Below, piece by piece: positions 47,766 to 57,616 of a DNA stretch of 64,000 nt (within the stretch, counting starts at the first letter, position 1; each line of letters begins with the position of its first letter). Position numbers and translations under genes: made by a program. Source of the stretch: JAFMJV01 sp963800275 (lineage in GTDB: Bacteria > Chloroflexota > Limnocylindria > Limnocylindrales > CSP1-4); the NCBI GenBank assembly GCA_963800275.1, contig CAWDAI010000006.1, positions 1-64,000 of the forward strand. Reading direction: 5' to 3'. The notes under the pieces are model-generated. The model did not search any database, was not told the DNA's origin, and saw nothing but the letters and a program-made list of their open reading frames with translations.

Positions 47766-48755
47766 TCAACGCGGCAGCATCGTCCCCCGACCGGCTGCGG
47801 CTGCACCGCGCACGATGGCGTCGGCGAAGACGACGTCAGCGAGGCCCACGCCGAGGTGCGAGATCAGCACGCGGCCGGCGGGTCGCGGTGTGCCCGCCGC
47901 GATGGCCTCGCCGATCATCGCGCCCGGCTCCGGGTAACCCTTGAACTGCGTCTCCGTCCGGTTGGCCAGGAACTGGTCGCGGTCGTCGGTCAGGAACAGC
48001 GCCGCACCCGAGGCCACTGCCGCGGGCACGCACATGTCGTAGTCGACCGCCACGATCGTGGCGTCGTCGCGGAAGGCCTCCGCGGGGATCGACTGGCGTT
48101 GCGGTCCGAACGAGACCAAGGTCAGCGCCAGCGCCGCGCCCTCGACGGCTCGAGCGGCCACGGTCGTCGTCTCTACCGACCCGAACGAGCCGTGGTCGCC
48201 GCGCTCCACCTCCTGCGCCAGCGCGTCCACGCGGCCACGGTCACGATCGCACAGGCAGAGGGACACGCCCGGCAGCAGTCGTGCCACGATCGGCAGGTGG
48301 CTGCGCGCCTGCACCCCGGCGCCGATGATCGCCACCGGCCCGGGCTCATCGGGACCCCAGCGTGCGATGGCCACACCGCTGACGGCGGCCGTGCGCAGGG
48401 CCGTGATGGACCCGGCGTCGAGGATCGCGGTCGGCAGCCCGGTCAGCGGGTCGCTGAGCAGCGTGGTGGCGCTGATGACCGGCAGGTCGCGGCCCGCGTT
48501 GCGGGGGAAGCCGACGACCCACTTGAGCCCCAGCAGGTCTTCGCTGCCGTCGGCCGCATCGCCGCGCATCCAGGCGGGCATGGCATGGGCGAAGGAATTG
48601 ACGGGCGTGGGTTCGACGCCGATCTTGGGCGGCAGCTGGGCGCCGTCGACCAGGGCCAGCATCGTCTGCTCGGCGAGGGCCAGGCGTTCGTCGATCGTCG
48701 GCACCGCAGCCGCCACGTCGGCCGCAGCGAGGTAGCGAAGCGGGGGTGTGTCCAT
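47766..48755 (-). CDS. Ornithine cyclodeaminase / mu-crystallin family protein
   Basis: 329 residues, intact. The Rossmann motif PVAIIGAGVQARSHLPIVAR is clear, with SDPLTGLPTAILDAGSITAL and RTAAVSGVAIARWG before it, both family hallmarks. Members act as ornithine cyclodeaminase, alanine dehydrogenase or ketimine reductase; the substrate cannot be told here. It is convergent with the Rieske gene and divergent from the rubrerythrin-VIT1 gene. Confidence 0.85.
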   Translation of the reverse strand: MDTPPLRYLAAADVAAAVPTIDERLALAEQTMLALVDGAQLPPKIGVEPTPVNSFAHAMPAWMRGDAADGSEDLLGLKWVVGFPRNAGRDLPVISATTLLSDPLTGLPTAILDAGSITALRTAAVSGVAIARWGPDEPGPVAIIGAGVQARSHLPIVARLLPGVSLCLCDRDRGRVDALAQEVERGDHGSFGSVETTTVAARAVEGAALALTLVSFGPQRQSIPAEAFRDDATIVAVDYDMCVPAAVASGAALFLTDDRDQFLANRTETQFKGYPEPGAMIGEAIAAGTPRPAGRVLISHLGVGLADVVFADAIVRGAAAAGRGTMLPR

Positions 48756-48837
48756 GCGTCCAGTCTAGGTCCACCGCGGGCCCGCACGATGGCGGACCGC
48801 CCCGGTGTGGTCCCCGGCCGCCCGATAGGATGGAGCG

Positions 48838-50004
48838 GTGACGACGAGCGAACCGAATGCCGCCGAGGTCCAGCATTGCCTGGCCAATCTGAAGCTGGAA
48901 CGAGACACCGTCCAGCTCTACGACGAGCTGGCCCGGATCGAGCAGGACCCGGTGCGTGCCGACGCCTTCCACGCCATCGCCAGCAACGAGCGGCGGCACG
49001 CCTTCGTGTGGGCTGCGCGTCTGCAGGGCTGCGGCGCGGAGGTGCCGGTCATGGAGCGGCCGCGCTGGCGAGTCCGGGCTATCGTGGCCATCGCCCGGGT
49101 CTTCGGCACCAGGGCGGTCTCGGGCATGGTCAAGGCCCTCGAGGGCGATGAGGTCTCGCTCTACGAGGGTCTCGACGGGCCGGAGATGGCGGCCATCGCC
49201 GCCGACGAGCGTGAGCACGAAGCCATCTGGAAGCGACTCGACATGGGCATGCCCGGCGTGGAGCCTTCCAGCCCGGAAGCGGCTGCCGCCGCCGAGATCG
49301 CGGTGCGCGACGAGTCGTGGCATCGCGCGGCCGGCAACAGCGGCACCCTGCGCGCGGCCATCTTCGGCATCAACGACGGCCTGGTCAGCAACCTCGCGCT
49401 GGTGATGGGTGTGGCCGGGGCGGATACGGGCAACGACTTCATCGTGCTCGCGGGCGTCGCCGGCCTCCTCGCCGGCGCCTTCAGCATGGCCGCCGGCGAA
49501 TACATCAGCATGCAGAGCCAGAAGGAGCTCTTCCAGCGCCAGATCGAGCTGGAGCGCGAGGAGCTGCGCTTCATGCCGGACAAGGAACGGGAAGAGCTGG
49601 CCGCGGTCTATCGCAGCAAGGGCCTCTCCGAGGAGGAAGCGGAGATGGTCTCCTCGCGGTTGATGCAGGACCCCGAGACGGCCCTCGACACCAAGATCCG
49701 CGAGGAGCTGGGGCTCGATCCCGATGAGCTGGGCTCGCCGTGGGGCGCTGCCGGCTCCTCCTTCGTGGCCTTCGCCATCGGTGCGGTCATCCCGCTCGTG
49801 CCGTTCCTGCTGACTTCCGGCAACGCCGCCATCGCCATCTCCGCCGTCCTCGCGCTCATCGCCCTCTTCATCGTCGGTGCCCTCGTCAGCCTGCTCACCG
49901 GGCGCAGCCTGGTCTTCAGCGGGCTCCGTCAGTGCGCCATCGGCGGCGGCACGGCTGTCGTGACCTTCATCGTGGGCACGGTCATCGGGGTCAACGTGGG
50001 CTGA
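48838..50004 (+). CDS. Rubrerythrin-VIT1 fusion (membrane-bound ferritin, MbfA-like)
   Basis: 388 residues, GTG start. Residues 10-145 are a ferritin-like four-helix domain with iron ligands in LERDTVQLYDELA, SNERRHAFVW, LEGDEVSLYEG and ADEREHEAIW (ExxH motifs). Residues 160-385 are a VIT1/CCC1 iron-transport domain: AIFGINDGLVSNLALVMGVA, AGAFSMAAGEYISMQSQKEL (the metal-binding M/E motif), then three more helices. In rhizobia the same fusion (MbfA) exports iron under oxidative or acid stress. A cupin gene overlaps its stop by one base. Confidence 0.92.
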   Translation: MTTSEPNAAEVQHCLANLKLERDTVQLYDELARIEQDPVRADAFHAIASNERRHAFVWAARLQGCGAEVPVMERPRWRVRAIVAIARVFGTRAVSGMVKALEGDEVSLYEGLDGPEMAAIAADEREHEAIWKRLDMGMPGVEPSSPEAAAAAEIAVRDESWHRAAGNSGTLRAAIFGINDGLVSNLALVMGVAGADTGNDFIVLAGVAGLLAGAFSMAAGEYISMQSQKELFQRQIELEREELRFMPDKEREELAAVYRSKGLSEEEAEMVSSRLMQDPETALDTKIREELGLDPDELGSPWGAAGSSFVAFAIGAVIPLVPFLLTSGNAAIAISAVLALIALFIVGALVSLLTGRSLVFSGLRQCAIGGGTAVVTFIVGTVIGVNVG

Positions 50005-50342
50005 TGTCAGAGACGCAGCTGCGGGCGCGGCTCGCTGCGGAAGGCCTGGAGGCGAGCGCCTGGGGCAACGGCGCCGGCGACGTGTACGCGGAGCATCGGC
50101 ACCCCTACGACAAGGTGCTCGTGGCCGCCGCCGGCTCGATCACCTTCCACCTGCCCGAGCTCGGCCGGGACGTGCTGCTCACCACCGGCGACCGGCTGGA
50201 GCTGCCGCAGGGGACGCTCCATGGCGCGACGGTCGGCAGTGCGGGCGTGACCTGCCTGGAGGCGCATCTGCCGGGCGGCTCGTTCGGGGGCACGCCAGAG
50301 CACCGGGTCGGCTGGGCCGACGGGGCGAGCTCGCGAGGCTAG
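50004..50342 (+). CDS. Small cupin-domain protein
   Basis: About 112 residues; ATG overlaps the VIT1-fusion stop (TGATG), so it is coupled. A single cupin barrel: DVYAEHRHPYDKVLVAAAGS (HxH...K in place of the usual HxHx3-4E), TTGDRLELPQGTLHGATVGS (G-D...P-H). Metal binding likely through the three His. Substrate unknown; the coupling suggests a role in iron or redox response, but that is inference. Confidence 0.8.
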   Translation: MSETQLRARLAAEGLEASAWGNGAGDVYAEHRHPYDKVLVAAAGSITFHLPELGRDVLLTTGDRLELPQGTLHGATVGSAGVTCLEAHLPGGSFGGTPEHRVGWADGASSRG

Positions 50343-50435
50343 TGTCCTGTCGACCGTCTCGCGCGTCGCGCGTCTAGTTCATCTCGCGACGGCCCCGTCC
50401 CACGCGTGGTGTGTCCCACGCCTCGTGCGTCGTGT

Positions 50436-50690
50436 GTCTCACCCAGGACGCCAGTCGACCGTCGGGACCGGTCCCATACCCTGGTCGTCTCACCCAGGAC
50501 GCCAGTCGACCGTCGGGACCGGTCCCATACCCTGGTGTCTCACCCAGGACGCCAGTCGACCGTCGGGACCGGTCCCATACCCTGGTGTCTCACCCAGGTC
50601 GCCAGTCGACCGTCGGGACCGGTCCCATACCCTGGTGTGTCTCACCCCGGACGCCAGTCGACCGTCGGGACCGGTCCGAAAACCGGCGAT
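50436..50690. repeat. Five tandem ~50-bp repeats
   Basis: Copies start at 50436, 50487, 50537, 50587 and 50639 (lengths 50-52). Each reads GTCTCACCCAGGACGCCAGT and goes on through CGACCGTCGGGACCGGTCCC to CATACCCTGG. The last copy diverges after GGTCCG. A reverse-complement GGGTGAGAC occurs at about 50720. There are no unique spacers, so this is a tandem array, not CRISPR. Confidence 0.95.
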
Positions 50691-50857
50691 TCGCCGTTCT
50701 CAGGGCTGATTGGCGCTCTGGGTGAGACGAACGACCGGTGCACCCACTCCCTGTGTCCACCGACGAGATCCTCGCCGGCCGATTGGCCCACGGAGTGAGA
50801 CAGGCCTGGGTCACGGGAGTGGCCGGGATAAGGACCCAGCAGCAGCGCGGACCTGCC

Positions 50858-51000
50858 GGCGGCGGACCTGCCGGTGGCAGCTCAGGCTAGATCGGCGGAC
50901 CTGCCGCTGGCAGCTCAGGCTAGATCGGCGGACCTGCGGGCGCTCAGGCTAGACCGGCGGGCCTGAAGGCGGCGGACCTGCGGGCGGCTCAGGCTAGACC
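50858..51000. repeat. Degenerate tandem repeats of about 35 bp
   Basis: GGCGGACCTGCCG...GGCAGCTCAGGCTAGATC recurs, then degenerates into GCGGGCGCTCAGGCTAGACC and CGGGCGGCTCAGGCTAGACC forms. About four copies. It overlaps the 3' end of the proline-rich gene on the minus strand. Confidence 0.8.
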
Positions 51001-51481
51001 GGCGGCCTGAAGGCGGACCGCCCGGTGAAGGCGGACCCCCTGGTGGCGGCGGACCCCCTGCTGGCGGCGGACCGCCCGGTGGCGGCGCACCCGGGCCCGG
51101 CCGGCGCCCGCCATATCCCGGCGGCGGACCGCCCGCTGGCGGGGCCATCGGCGGCGCTGCGGCCGGCTGCGCCATGACCGGTGGACCGGCCGGCGGCACC
51201 GGCGGGGGCGCGGTCCCCGGTGGCGGTCCCGGCACGCGCGACGCCCGCAGATAGGCCTGGTGGAGGTCCAGCACCTCCTCCACGAAGGAGGCCGGGGCCA
51301 CGCCGCCCTGGCGCTCGATGGTGGAGGCGATCCAGCGTGCTTCGACCGCGTGTTCGGCAGGGCCGACGTCGTCTTCGCGCCGCGGCAGCCGCCACAGCAG
51401 CACGGCCGTCACCGCCACGCCCACGGCGAACCCCAGCAGCACCAGCCACAGGCCGGCATCCTCGATCATGGGCCTGAGCAT
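50915..51481 (-). CDS. Small membrane-anchored proline/glycine-rich protein
   Basis: 188 residues. One N-terminal membrane helix (LWLVLLGFAVGVAVTAVLLW), a helical segment (VEARWIASTIERQGGVAPAS), then a long Pro/Gly tail (PPGTAPPPVPPAGPPVMAQP onward). The last 30 residues come from the repeat array and may not be genuine. Short membrane anchors with Pro-rich tails are often scaffold or cell-wall proteins. No family recognised. Confidence 0.55.
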   Translation of the reverse strand: MLRPMIEDAGLWLVLLGFAVGVAVTAVLLWRLPRREDDVGPAEHAVEARWIASTIERQGGVAPASFVEEVLDLHQAYLRASRVPGPPPGTAPPPVPPAGPPVMAQPAAAPPMAPPAGGPPPGYGGRRPGPGAPPPGGPPPAGGPPPPGGPPSPGGPPSGRRSSLSRPQVRRLQARRSSLSARRSADLA

Positions 51482-51528
51482 ATCGCGAGGCCCGATGGCG
51501 TGGGCCGGTCGTCGGCTATCCTCGCGCG

Positions 51529-52368
51529 GTGGTCCCCGTCGTGCCCGCCCTGATCGAGGTCTTCCCGCCGTCGAGTGTGCCCCTGGGCCCGCTCAACGTC
51601 GGCTTCTACGGCATCGGCTACGTCATCGCCATCGCGGTGATGCTGCTCGTCAGCCGCTCCGAGGCGCGCCGGCGCGGCCTCGACCCGGACCTGGTCACCA
51701 ACGCCATCCTGGTGGTGGGCGTCTTCGCCCTCGTCGGCGCCCGCCTCTACCACGTGGCCGGCGAGCTGGATGTCTACGCCTCCGATCCGCTCAAGATCGT
51801 GCTCCCACCGTATTCCGGGTTGGGCCTCTACGGCGGCATCATCGGCGCGGCCATCGGCATCTGGGTCTACCTGCGCGACAAGGACATCCCCCTGGGCCGG
51901 GCGCTCGACGTGGTCGTGCCCGGAACGCTCTTGGCCCAGGGCATCGCGCGCTGGGGCAACTTCTTCAACCAGGAGCTGTACGGACCGCCGACGGACCTGC
52001 CCTGGGGCATCACCATCGATTGCGCTCACCGGGTGGCCGAGTACCCCTGCCCCGTCTATCCGCTCGCGACCACCGGCTTCCACCCGCTCTTCTTCTACGA
52101 ATCGGTCCTCACCATCGCCGGCGGCATCCTCGCGCTGGTGCTCGCCCGCCGCTACGCCGCGCGGTTGCTCGACGGCGACCTGGCCTCGTTCTGGATGGTC
52201 TGGTACGGCAGCGTGCGCCTGGTACTGGAGACCTTCCGCGAGGGCTGGAACTGGACCCTCTTCGGTGTGCCCACCGCCATGCTCATCGGGATCGTGCTCA
52301 TCGCCGCCGGCCTGGGCAGCGCCTGGTGGCGCCACCACCGCGAGCACCAGCGCCCCGCACCCGCCTGA
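51529..52368 (+). CDS. lgt: Prolipoprotein diacylglyceryl transferase
   Basis: 280 residues, GTG start. Lgt moves a diacylglyceryl group from phosphatidylglycerol to the lipobox Cys of prolipoproteins. Visible: PLGPLNVGFYGIGYVIAIAV, YSGLGLYGGIIGAAIGIWVY (essential G-rich segment), the Lgt signature GIARWGNFFNQELYGPPT, HPLFFYESVLTIAGG, and GSVRLVLETFREG near the end. Seven membrane helices. The signature Arg and Asn are present. Confidence 0.95.
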   Translation: MVPVVPALIEVFPPSSVPLGPLNVGFYGIGYVIAIAVMLLVSRSEARRRGLDPDLVTNAILVVGVFALVGARLYHVAGELDVYASDPLKIVLPPYSGLGLYGGIIGAAIGIWVYLRDKDIPLGRALDVVVPGTLLAQGIARWGNFFNQELYGPPTDLPWGITIDCAHRVAEYPCPVYPLATTGFHPLFFYESVLTIAGGILALVLARRYAARLLDGDLASFWMVWYGSVRLVLETFREGWNWTLFGVPTAMLIGIVLIAAGLGSAWWRHHREHQRPAPA

Positions 52369-52398
52369 AGGCCGGGCGGTGATGAGCCGCTCGTTCCG

Positions 52399-54943
52399 TC
52401 AGCGCCGGTAGAAGGCGATGAGCTGCGTGGGGCCGCGTGCGTTGTGGCCGTTGAGCACGAGGAAGTCGTCCAGCCCATTGCTGTCGTGGTCGATGGCGTA
52501 GACGTCGTCGCCGGAGCCGGCCGAGACCTGGGGGATGGTGACCGACGTCCAACGCTTGGCGGCGCCCTGGTTGAGCAGCATCACGTCGGGGTAGTTGCGC
52601 GACGCGCTGCTGCGCACGAGGTACAGGTCCGGCCGGCCATCGCCGTTGGCGTCACCGCTGGTGAGGGCGTGGCCCTCGGTCAGGTTGCGCTCGAAGACCT
52701 TGCTGAACTTGCCGTCCTTCTGCAGGCTGACCATGAGCTTGACGTCGGAGATCTGCACCAGGTCCAGCCGGCGGTCTCCGTTGAGGTCGACCAGCTCTGC
52801 GTCGAGCTCGTCGAAGTGGCGGATGCCCATCTTGCGCGTGACCTCGACGAAGCCCTTGCGCGTGTTGCGGTAGAGGTGCGTGCTGCCGGGTTCGGGTGAC
52901 TGCGGGCCGCCGGTGACGAGCAAGAGGTCTTCGCGGCCATCGCGGTCGAAGTCCGCGGCCTGGATCGCGCGCGCACCCATGCGCGGGGCGACCTTCGGGT
53001 TGGGCTGTTCGCTGAAGTCGCCCTGGCCATCGGCGCGGAAGAGCCGGGTGATCGAAGGCAGGCTGTCGACTCGAGTGGGCGAGTTGGTCAGCACCAGCTC
53101 CAGGGCGGGCTTCTTGCGAGTCGCCAGGAAGGCCACCAGCCGTCCGCGTCCGGCCGGGTCCGCCAGGCCGGTGCCGGGACCGACCTCGACCGGGTTCGGT
53201 CCGCCCGGATCGAGCCAGAGCTCGTTGGACTTGAGGCCTGATCCGCGCCGGCCACCCACCGCGCAGTAGAGATCCGGCAGCCCCGAGCCATCGACGTCGG
53301 CCGCAGCGCAGCCATGGCGGTCGCTGGCGCTCATGTCCAGGGCCTCGTGCTCGAGGAAGACGCCGTCGCGGTCGAGCAACAGTCGCCCCTTGCGTCCATG
53401 GCGCCCGATGAACAGGTCGTCCACGCCGTCTCCGTCGAAGTCCTCGACCACCGCGTCGTAGGTGCCGGTCTCCTCGAACACGCCCGCCGCGCGCGCCACG
53501 TCCCGGGCGAAGACCTGCTTGTCCGGTCGCGCCGCCGGCAGGGTGCCGATCTGCTTCTTGAGCGACTTGGGCTTGCGGCCCGGCTTGCGCTGCACGCCAT
53601 CCGAGCCCGGGCTGTCCTCCTCGTAGCTCTCCAGGTCGTCCGCCTCGGGGTACTCGGGATCGTCCGCGTTCGCGCTGAGGTCGGGCGACTGGAGGTCCAC
53701 GCCGGCCGCCTGGTCGGTGCTGCCGAACACCCCCGCCAGCGGTGAGTCGCAGACATGGACCAGGCGGGCGGAGCCGTCCGACCGGCCCACCGCCCAGCCG
53801 TCGCCGCGCAGCGAGCCCACGACGTCGTTGAGCTCGGTGCCGCCCGCCGCGCCGCGGGTCACGTCCCAGGCGTGACCGTCCCACCAGGCCGCCACTGATT
53901 TCGAAGTCGTCGCGGGTGTCGTTCCAGGCCGTGCCCACCACCCAGATCCCGCCCGAGGGGTCGGCCGAGACGCTGCTCAGGAGCACGTCGGTGGAGTCCA
54001 CGACCGGGGCCTTGGCCCGTCTCCAGGCCTTGCCGTTCCAGCGCAGGACGAGGGGCACGGTGAAGCCGTCGCGTCGCTCGTAGCCCACGGCCCAGCTCTC
54101 GTTCCGGCCGGTGCTGACCACGTCGGTCAGCACGCCCTCGCCCTTGAAGGCAGGGACCTTGTAGCGCTTCCACTTGCCCGCCCGGCGCTCGTAGATGACC
54201 GGCTTGACCTGTCCGTTCTGGCCGCCGTGGCCGACGACCCAGATGGCCCCGGGACGGCCGGGGCCGACGCCGGTGAGGCTGATCAATTCCCGCGGCCCGA
54301 GGGCCATCGGGATGCGGGTCCAGCGCGGCCCGTCGCGCCGGTACACGAGGGGGATGCGACGGCCATCGCTGGCCATGCGATAGCCCACCGCCAGGGGCCG
54401 GCCGTCACCCACGATGTCCACGTCGCTGAAGAGGGCGACCGAGCCACCCATGGCCGGACGGTCGATCCTCCACTGCTGACCGTTCCAGCGCATGGCCAGG
54501 GGCTTGATCTTGCCGCTGATGGTGGTGAAGCCCACGGCCCACGTATCGGCTCCGCGTCGCGAGGCCACGGCCATCAGCCCGTCCTCGTCACCCGGCCCGA
54601 GCGCCGACACGCGCGACCAGCTCTCGCCACGATTGATCAGCGCAGCCGGCGTGCGGATCCCGTTGTGGCCGGGGGTGCGGCTGCGCATGTAGCCCACCGC
54701 GATGGCGCCCTTGGGCAGCAGCGTCACACCGTGCAGCGACATGTCGTCCCGATCGGCCACGTCCACGAAGCCGCCACCGCAGACCACCGCGTCAGCCGCC
54801 GGCGTCGTGGCCGGGGTGCGGGCCTTCTGCGACGCACCCGCCGCAGGCTGGGCCGAGGACAGGGGAGCGCCGCCGGGCAGCAGGAGCAGACTGAGACCGA
54901 GCGTTGCGATCACGGCTCGCAGCGCTCTCGGATGGGATGACAT
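52399..54943 (-). CDS. Large secreted FG-GAP/VCBS repeat protein, copy 1 (one frameshift)
   Basis: About 848 residues. Signal peptide ALRAVIATLGLSLLLLPGGA. The first half has repeated 'AVGY...W.G..W.R' units (kelch/propeller-like), for example TWAVGFTTISGKIKPLAMRW and SWAVGYERRDGFTVPLVLRW. The second half holds FG-GAP repeats with calcium-type loops (DFDGDGVDDLFIGRHGRKGR, DVDGSGLPDLYCAVGG, DANGDGRPDLYLV). A one-base shift near 53893 splits them. The C-terminus DHDSNGLDDFLVLNGHNARG matches copy 2. An extracellular beta-propeller protein of unknown ligand. Confidence 0.8.
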
Positions 54944-55029
54944 CGACGAGTCAGATTAGCCCGCCCGCGACCAATCCGCAGATACGGCTCAGGGGCCGGC
55001 CATCGCTCGCGCCCTCGGCCCGCGCGCCG

Positions 55030-57546
55030 CTAGCGGCGGAAGGAGGCCAACAGCTGGACCGGGCCCTTGCGACCGCGGCCATTGAGCACGACGAAGTCGG
55101 CCAGTCCATTGCGGTCGTAGTCGAGGGTGATGACGTCGTCGGCGGTGCCGCGCGAGGTGTTCGGGATCTTGACCGAGACGAAAGCCTTGCCCTTGCGCTT
55201 GCTCACGAGCAGCCGATCGGGCTTGTTCTTGCGGTCGTTGCCACGCACGATGAAGATGTCCGCCCGCTTGTCGCCGCTGGCGTCACCGGCCGCCACGGCC
55301 CAGCCGTCGGTCAGCGCGGCCTCGTAGATGGTGCGGTAGCCCCTGGGCGTCCACTTGCTCACGCGCAGTCGCCTGGGGGCCAGCTGGATGAGGTCCTGGC
55401 GGCCGTCGCCGGTGACATCGGCGAAGGTCACGTCGATGTCACCGATGGGTGAGATCCGCAGGGCCTTGGTGCGGTCCTTGAGCCGCCCCCCTTCGTTGCG
55501 CATGAAACGGATGCCCGGCGGCCGCCCGCCGAAGCCGTACTGGCTGCAGTACACGAGGTCCTCGTCGCCGTCCTGGTCGACGTCACCGGCCACCGCGCAG
55601 GTGGCGCCCTGCGAGGTGTCGAGACCCATGCCCGGAGCGGGCACCATGCGTCCCTTGACGTTGCGGTAGAAGCGGTTGTAGCCGGGGAACCCGTCGTCCC
55701 GGTCCGGCGCGTTGCCGATGAAGACCTCCGGGTACTTGTCCCTGTTCAGCTTGAACACGGCGGCCACGCGACCGCGACCGAAGGGGTCGCTGATGCCGAG
55801 CGCCCCGCGCACGAGCGCGCGCCCCTTGGTGCCGGGGGCCAGCGACAGCTCGTGGCGCTTCACGGCCTTGCCGCGCGAGGCGCCCACCGCGCAGAGGATG
55901 TCCTGGTTGCCGTCGGCATCGAGATCGCCCGCCGCACAGCCATGCCGGTCGACCGAGCCGAAGGCTCCCGTGGGGGCACTGCTGAACTTGCCGCCGGCGT
56001 TCACGGCCAGGCGCGGCATGATGCCGCCGTGGCGGCTGTAGAAGATGTCCGGAGCCCGATTGCCGTCGAAGTCGGCGGTCAGGCCGCCGTAGGTCGGGGT
56101 CCAGCTCTTGAGGCCGGACTGCTTGGCCATGTTGACCACGCGGAAGGCCTTGTGGTGGATGGGTGTCCCGGCGATCGTGGCCACGCGGACCCTGCCGTCC
56201 GTGGCCAGCCCGACCCCGCGGGTGGCCGGGGTATCGAGGGCGATACCGGCCGGGTCGTGGTATTCGTGCTCGAACTCGAAGTCCAGCGCTTGGGTCGCGC
56301 GGCGCCGCTGCATCTGGCTCACCTGCAGCTTGCGGCGAGTGACCTGCTTGCCTGACTTGGTCGCGGCGGCCGCCACCCTGGCGGTGTTCTCGCCGCAGGC
56401 CTGGAGCACCAGCAAGGAGGCGCCCACGTTGGCGGCGGCCACGGCCCCGTCATCGGTCGCCAGGACGGCCATGACCTCCGAGCGCAGATCGTCGGTGGTG
56501 CCGAGCGTGTCCACGCGCCACACGCCGTCCCTGCCGTGGGCCACGAAGCCGCGCGGCTCCCGACCATCGGTGGCGGTCTTGGTGCCGGCGATCCAGACCG
56601 TGCCGTCCCGGCCCAGCGAGACCGACCGCGGCAGGCCCTCGAACTCGCCGGCCCAGGGGAGGGCGACCCGCTTCCAGCTGCTGCCGTCCCAATGCTGCAG
56701 GAACACCCGGTAGGCATCTGCGCCGCGGGGCGCGACGTAGCCGACGGCATAGCCATCGTTGCCTCGACGGAAGTCGACGTCGGTAAGCACGGCGTTGCCG
56801 GCGGCGACGCCGCGGATCGGGTAGCGCGTCCACTTGCTGCCTTGCAGGCGGGCCGCGAAGGGACGCGGCGTGCCCAGCGACGACTCCTTCCAGCCCACCG
56901 CCCAGACCGCACCGTTGAAGGCGCGGTCAAGGCCGAGGAGGCCGGCACCACTGCCCGAGCCCGGCTCCGAGCGTTGCCACTTGCGACCGTTCCAGATGAC
57001 GGCATACGCCCGCAGGCGACCGTTCTGCAGGCGGCTGCCGACCGCTGCCGCCCGTCCCTTGGGCAACGCCACCACGCCCGCCAGGGTCGCCCGGTGGCCC
57101 GGCGGCCGAGGCACGCTGCGGCCTCGCCAGTCGTTGCCGATGATGCGTCCGCTCGTCGGGACCATGGAACCCTCGCCGTTGCCCTGGTAGGGCCGGAAGT
57201 AGCCGACCCCCAGGAGCCGCCGGTCGCCGATCGCCACCGCGCCGTTGAGACCGCGATGGCCGCGCGTCTCGGTGGCCGTGGTCTGCCATCCTCCGTTCAC
57301 CCAGCGCAGTGACAGCACGCCGCTGTTGGTGCCACCCACGATCCAGGCGGCCCGGCCCTTGCGCTCGACGATGTCGAAGGGCGTCGAGATGAAGACGCTC
57401 GCCGGGGTGGACATCTCCTGCCAGCCGTTCACGCACGAGGCACCGACGGCTACCTGCTCAGCAGGACCGGCGAGACTGACGGTGCCAGCGATGACGGTGG
57501 CAGCGACGAACGTGGCGATGGACGCCCGGATGCTGGAGATGGTCAC
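55030..57546 (-). CDS. Large secreted FG-GAP/VCBS repeat protein, copy 2
   Basis: 838 residues, intact. Signal peptide ISSIRASIATFVAATVIAGT. The same plan as copy 1: N-terminal propeller units (GRAAAVGSRLQNGRLRAYAV, DGYAVGYVAPRGADAYRVFL) and C-terminal FG-GAP units (DFDGNRAPDIFYSRHGGIMP, DLDADGNQDILCAVGA, DVDQDGDEDLVYCSQYGFGG, DASGDKRADIFIVRGN), ending RGRKGPVQLLASFRR. It lies 86 bases upstream of copy 1 on the same strand, so the pair arose by tandem duplication. No LPXTG or other anchor is visible. Confidence 0.85.
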   Translation of the reverse strand: MTISSIRASIATFVAATVIAGTVSLAGPAEQVAVGASCVNGWQEMSTPASVFISTPFDIVERKGRAAWIVGGTNSGVLSLRWVNGGWQTTATETRGHRGLNGAVAIGDRRLLGVGYFRPYQGNGEGSMVPTSGRIIGNDWRGRSVPRPPGHRATLAGVVALPKGRAAAVGSRLQNGRLRAYAVIWNGRKWQRSEPGSGSGAGLLGLDRAFNGAVWAVGWKESSLGTPRPFAARLQGSKWTRYPIRGVAAGNAVLTDVDFRRGNDGYAVGYVAPRGADAYRVFLQHWDGSSWKRVALPWAGEFEGLPRSVSLGRDGTVWIAGTKTATDGREPRGFVAHGRDGVWRVDTLGTTDDLRSEVMAVLATDDGAVAAANVGASLLVLQACGENTARVAAAATKSGKQVTRRKLQVSQMQRRRATQALDFEFEHEYHDPAGIALDTPATRGVGLATDGRVRVATIAGTPIHHKAFRVVNMAKQSGLKSWTPTYGGLTADFDGNRAPDIFYSRHGGIMPRLAVNAGGKFSSAPTGAFGSVDRHGCAAGDLDADGNQDILCAVGASRGKAVKRHELSLAPGTKGRALVRGALGISDPFGRGRVAAVFKLNRDKYPEVFIGNAPDRDDGFPGYNRFYRNVKGRMVPAPGMGLDTSQGATCAVAGDVDQDGDEDLVYCSQYGFGGRPPGIRFMRNEGGRLKDRTKALRISPIGDIDVTFADVTGDGRQDLIQLAPRRLRVSKWTPRGYRTIYEAALTDGWAVAAGDASGDKRADIFIVRGNDRKNKPDRLLVSKRKGKAFVSVKIPNTSRGTADDVITLDYDRNGLADFVVLNGRGRKGPVQLLASFRR

Positions 57547-57616
57547 GGCAGCGCGACGTTAGCACGCCTCCGGAACTTGGGCAGAGCCGATACGACAGCC
57601 TGTCGTGTGCGCCCGC

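Noticed and set aside
50436..50690. Possible CRISPR array
   Set aside because: Units are directly adjacent without unique spacers, and no cas gene is present.
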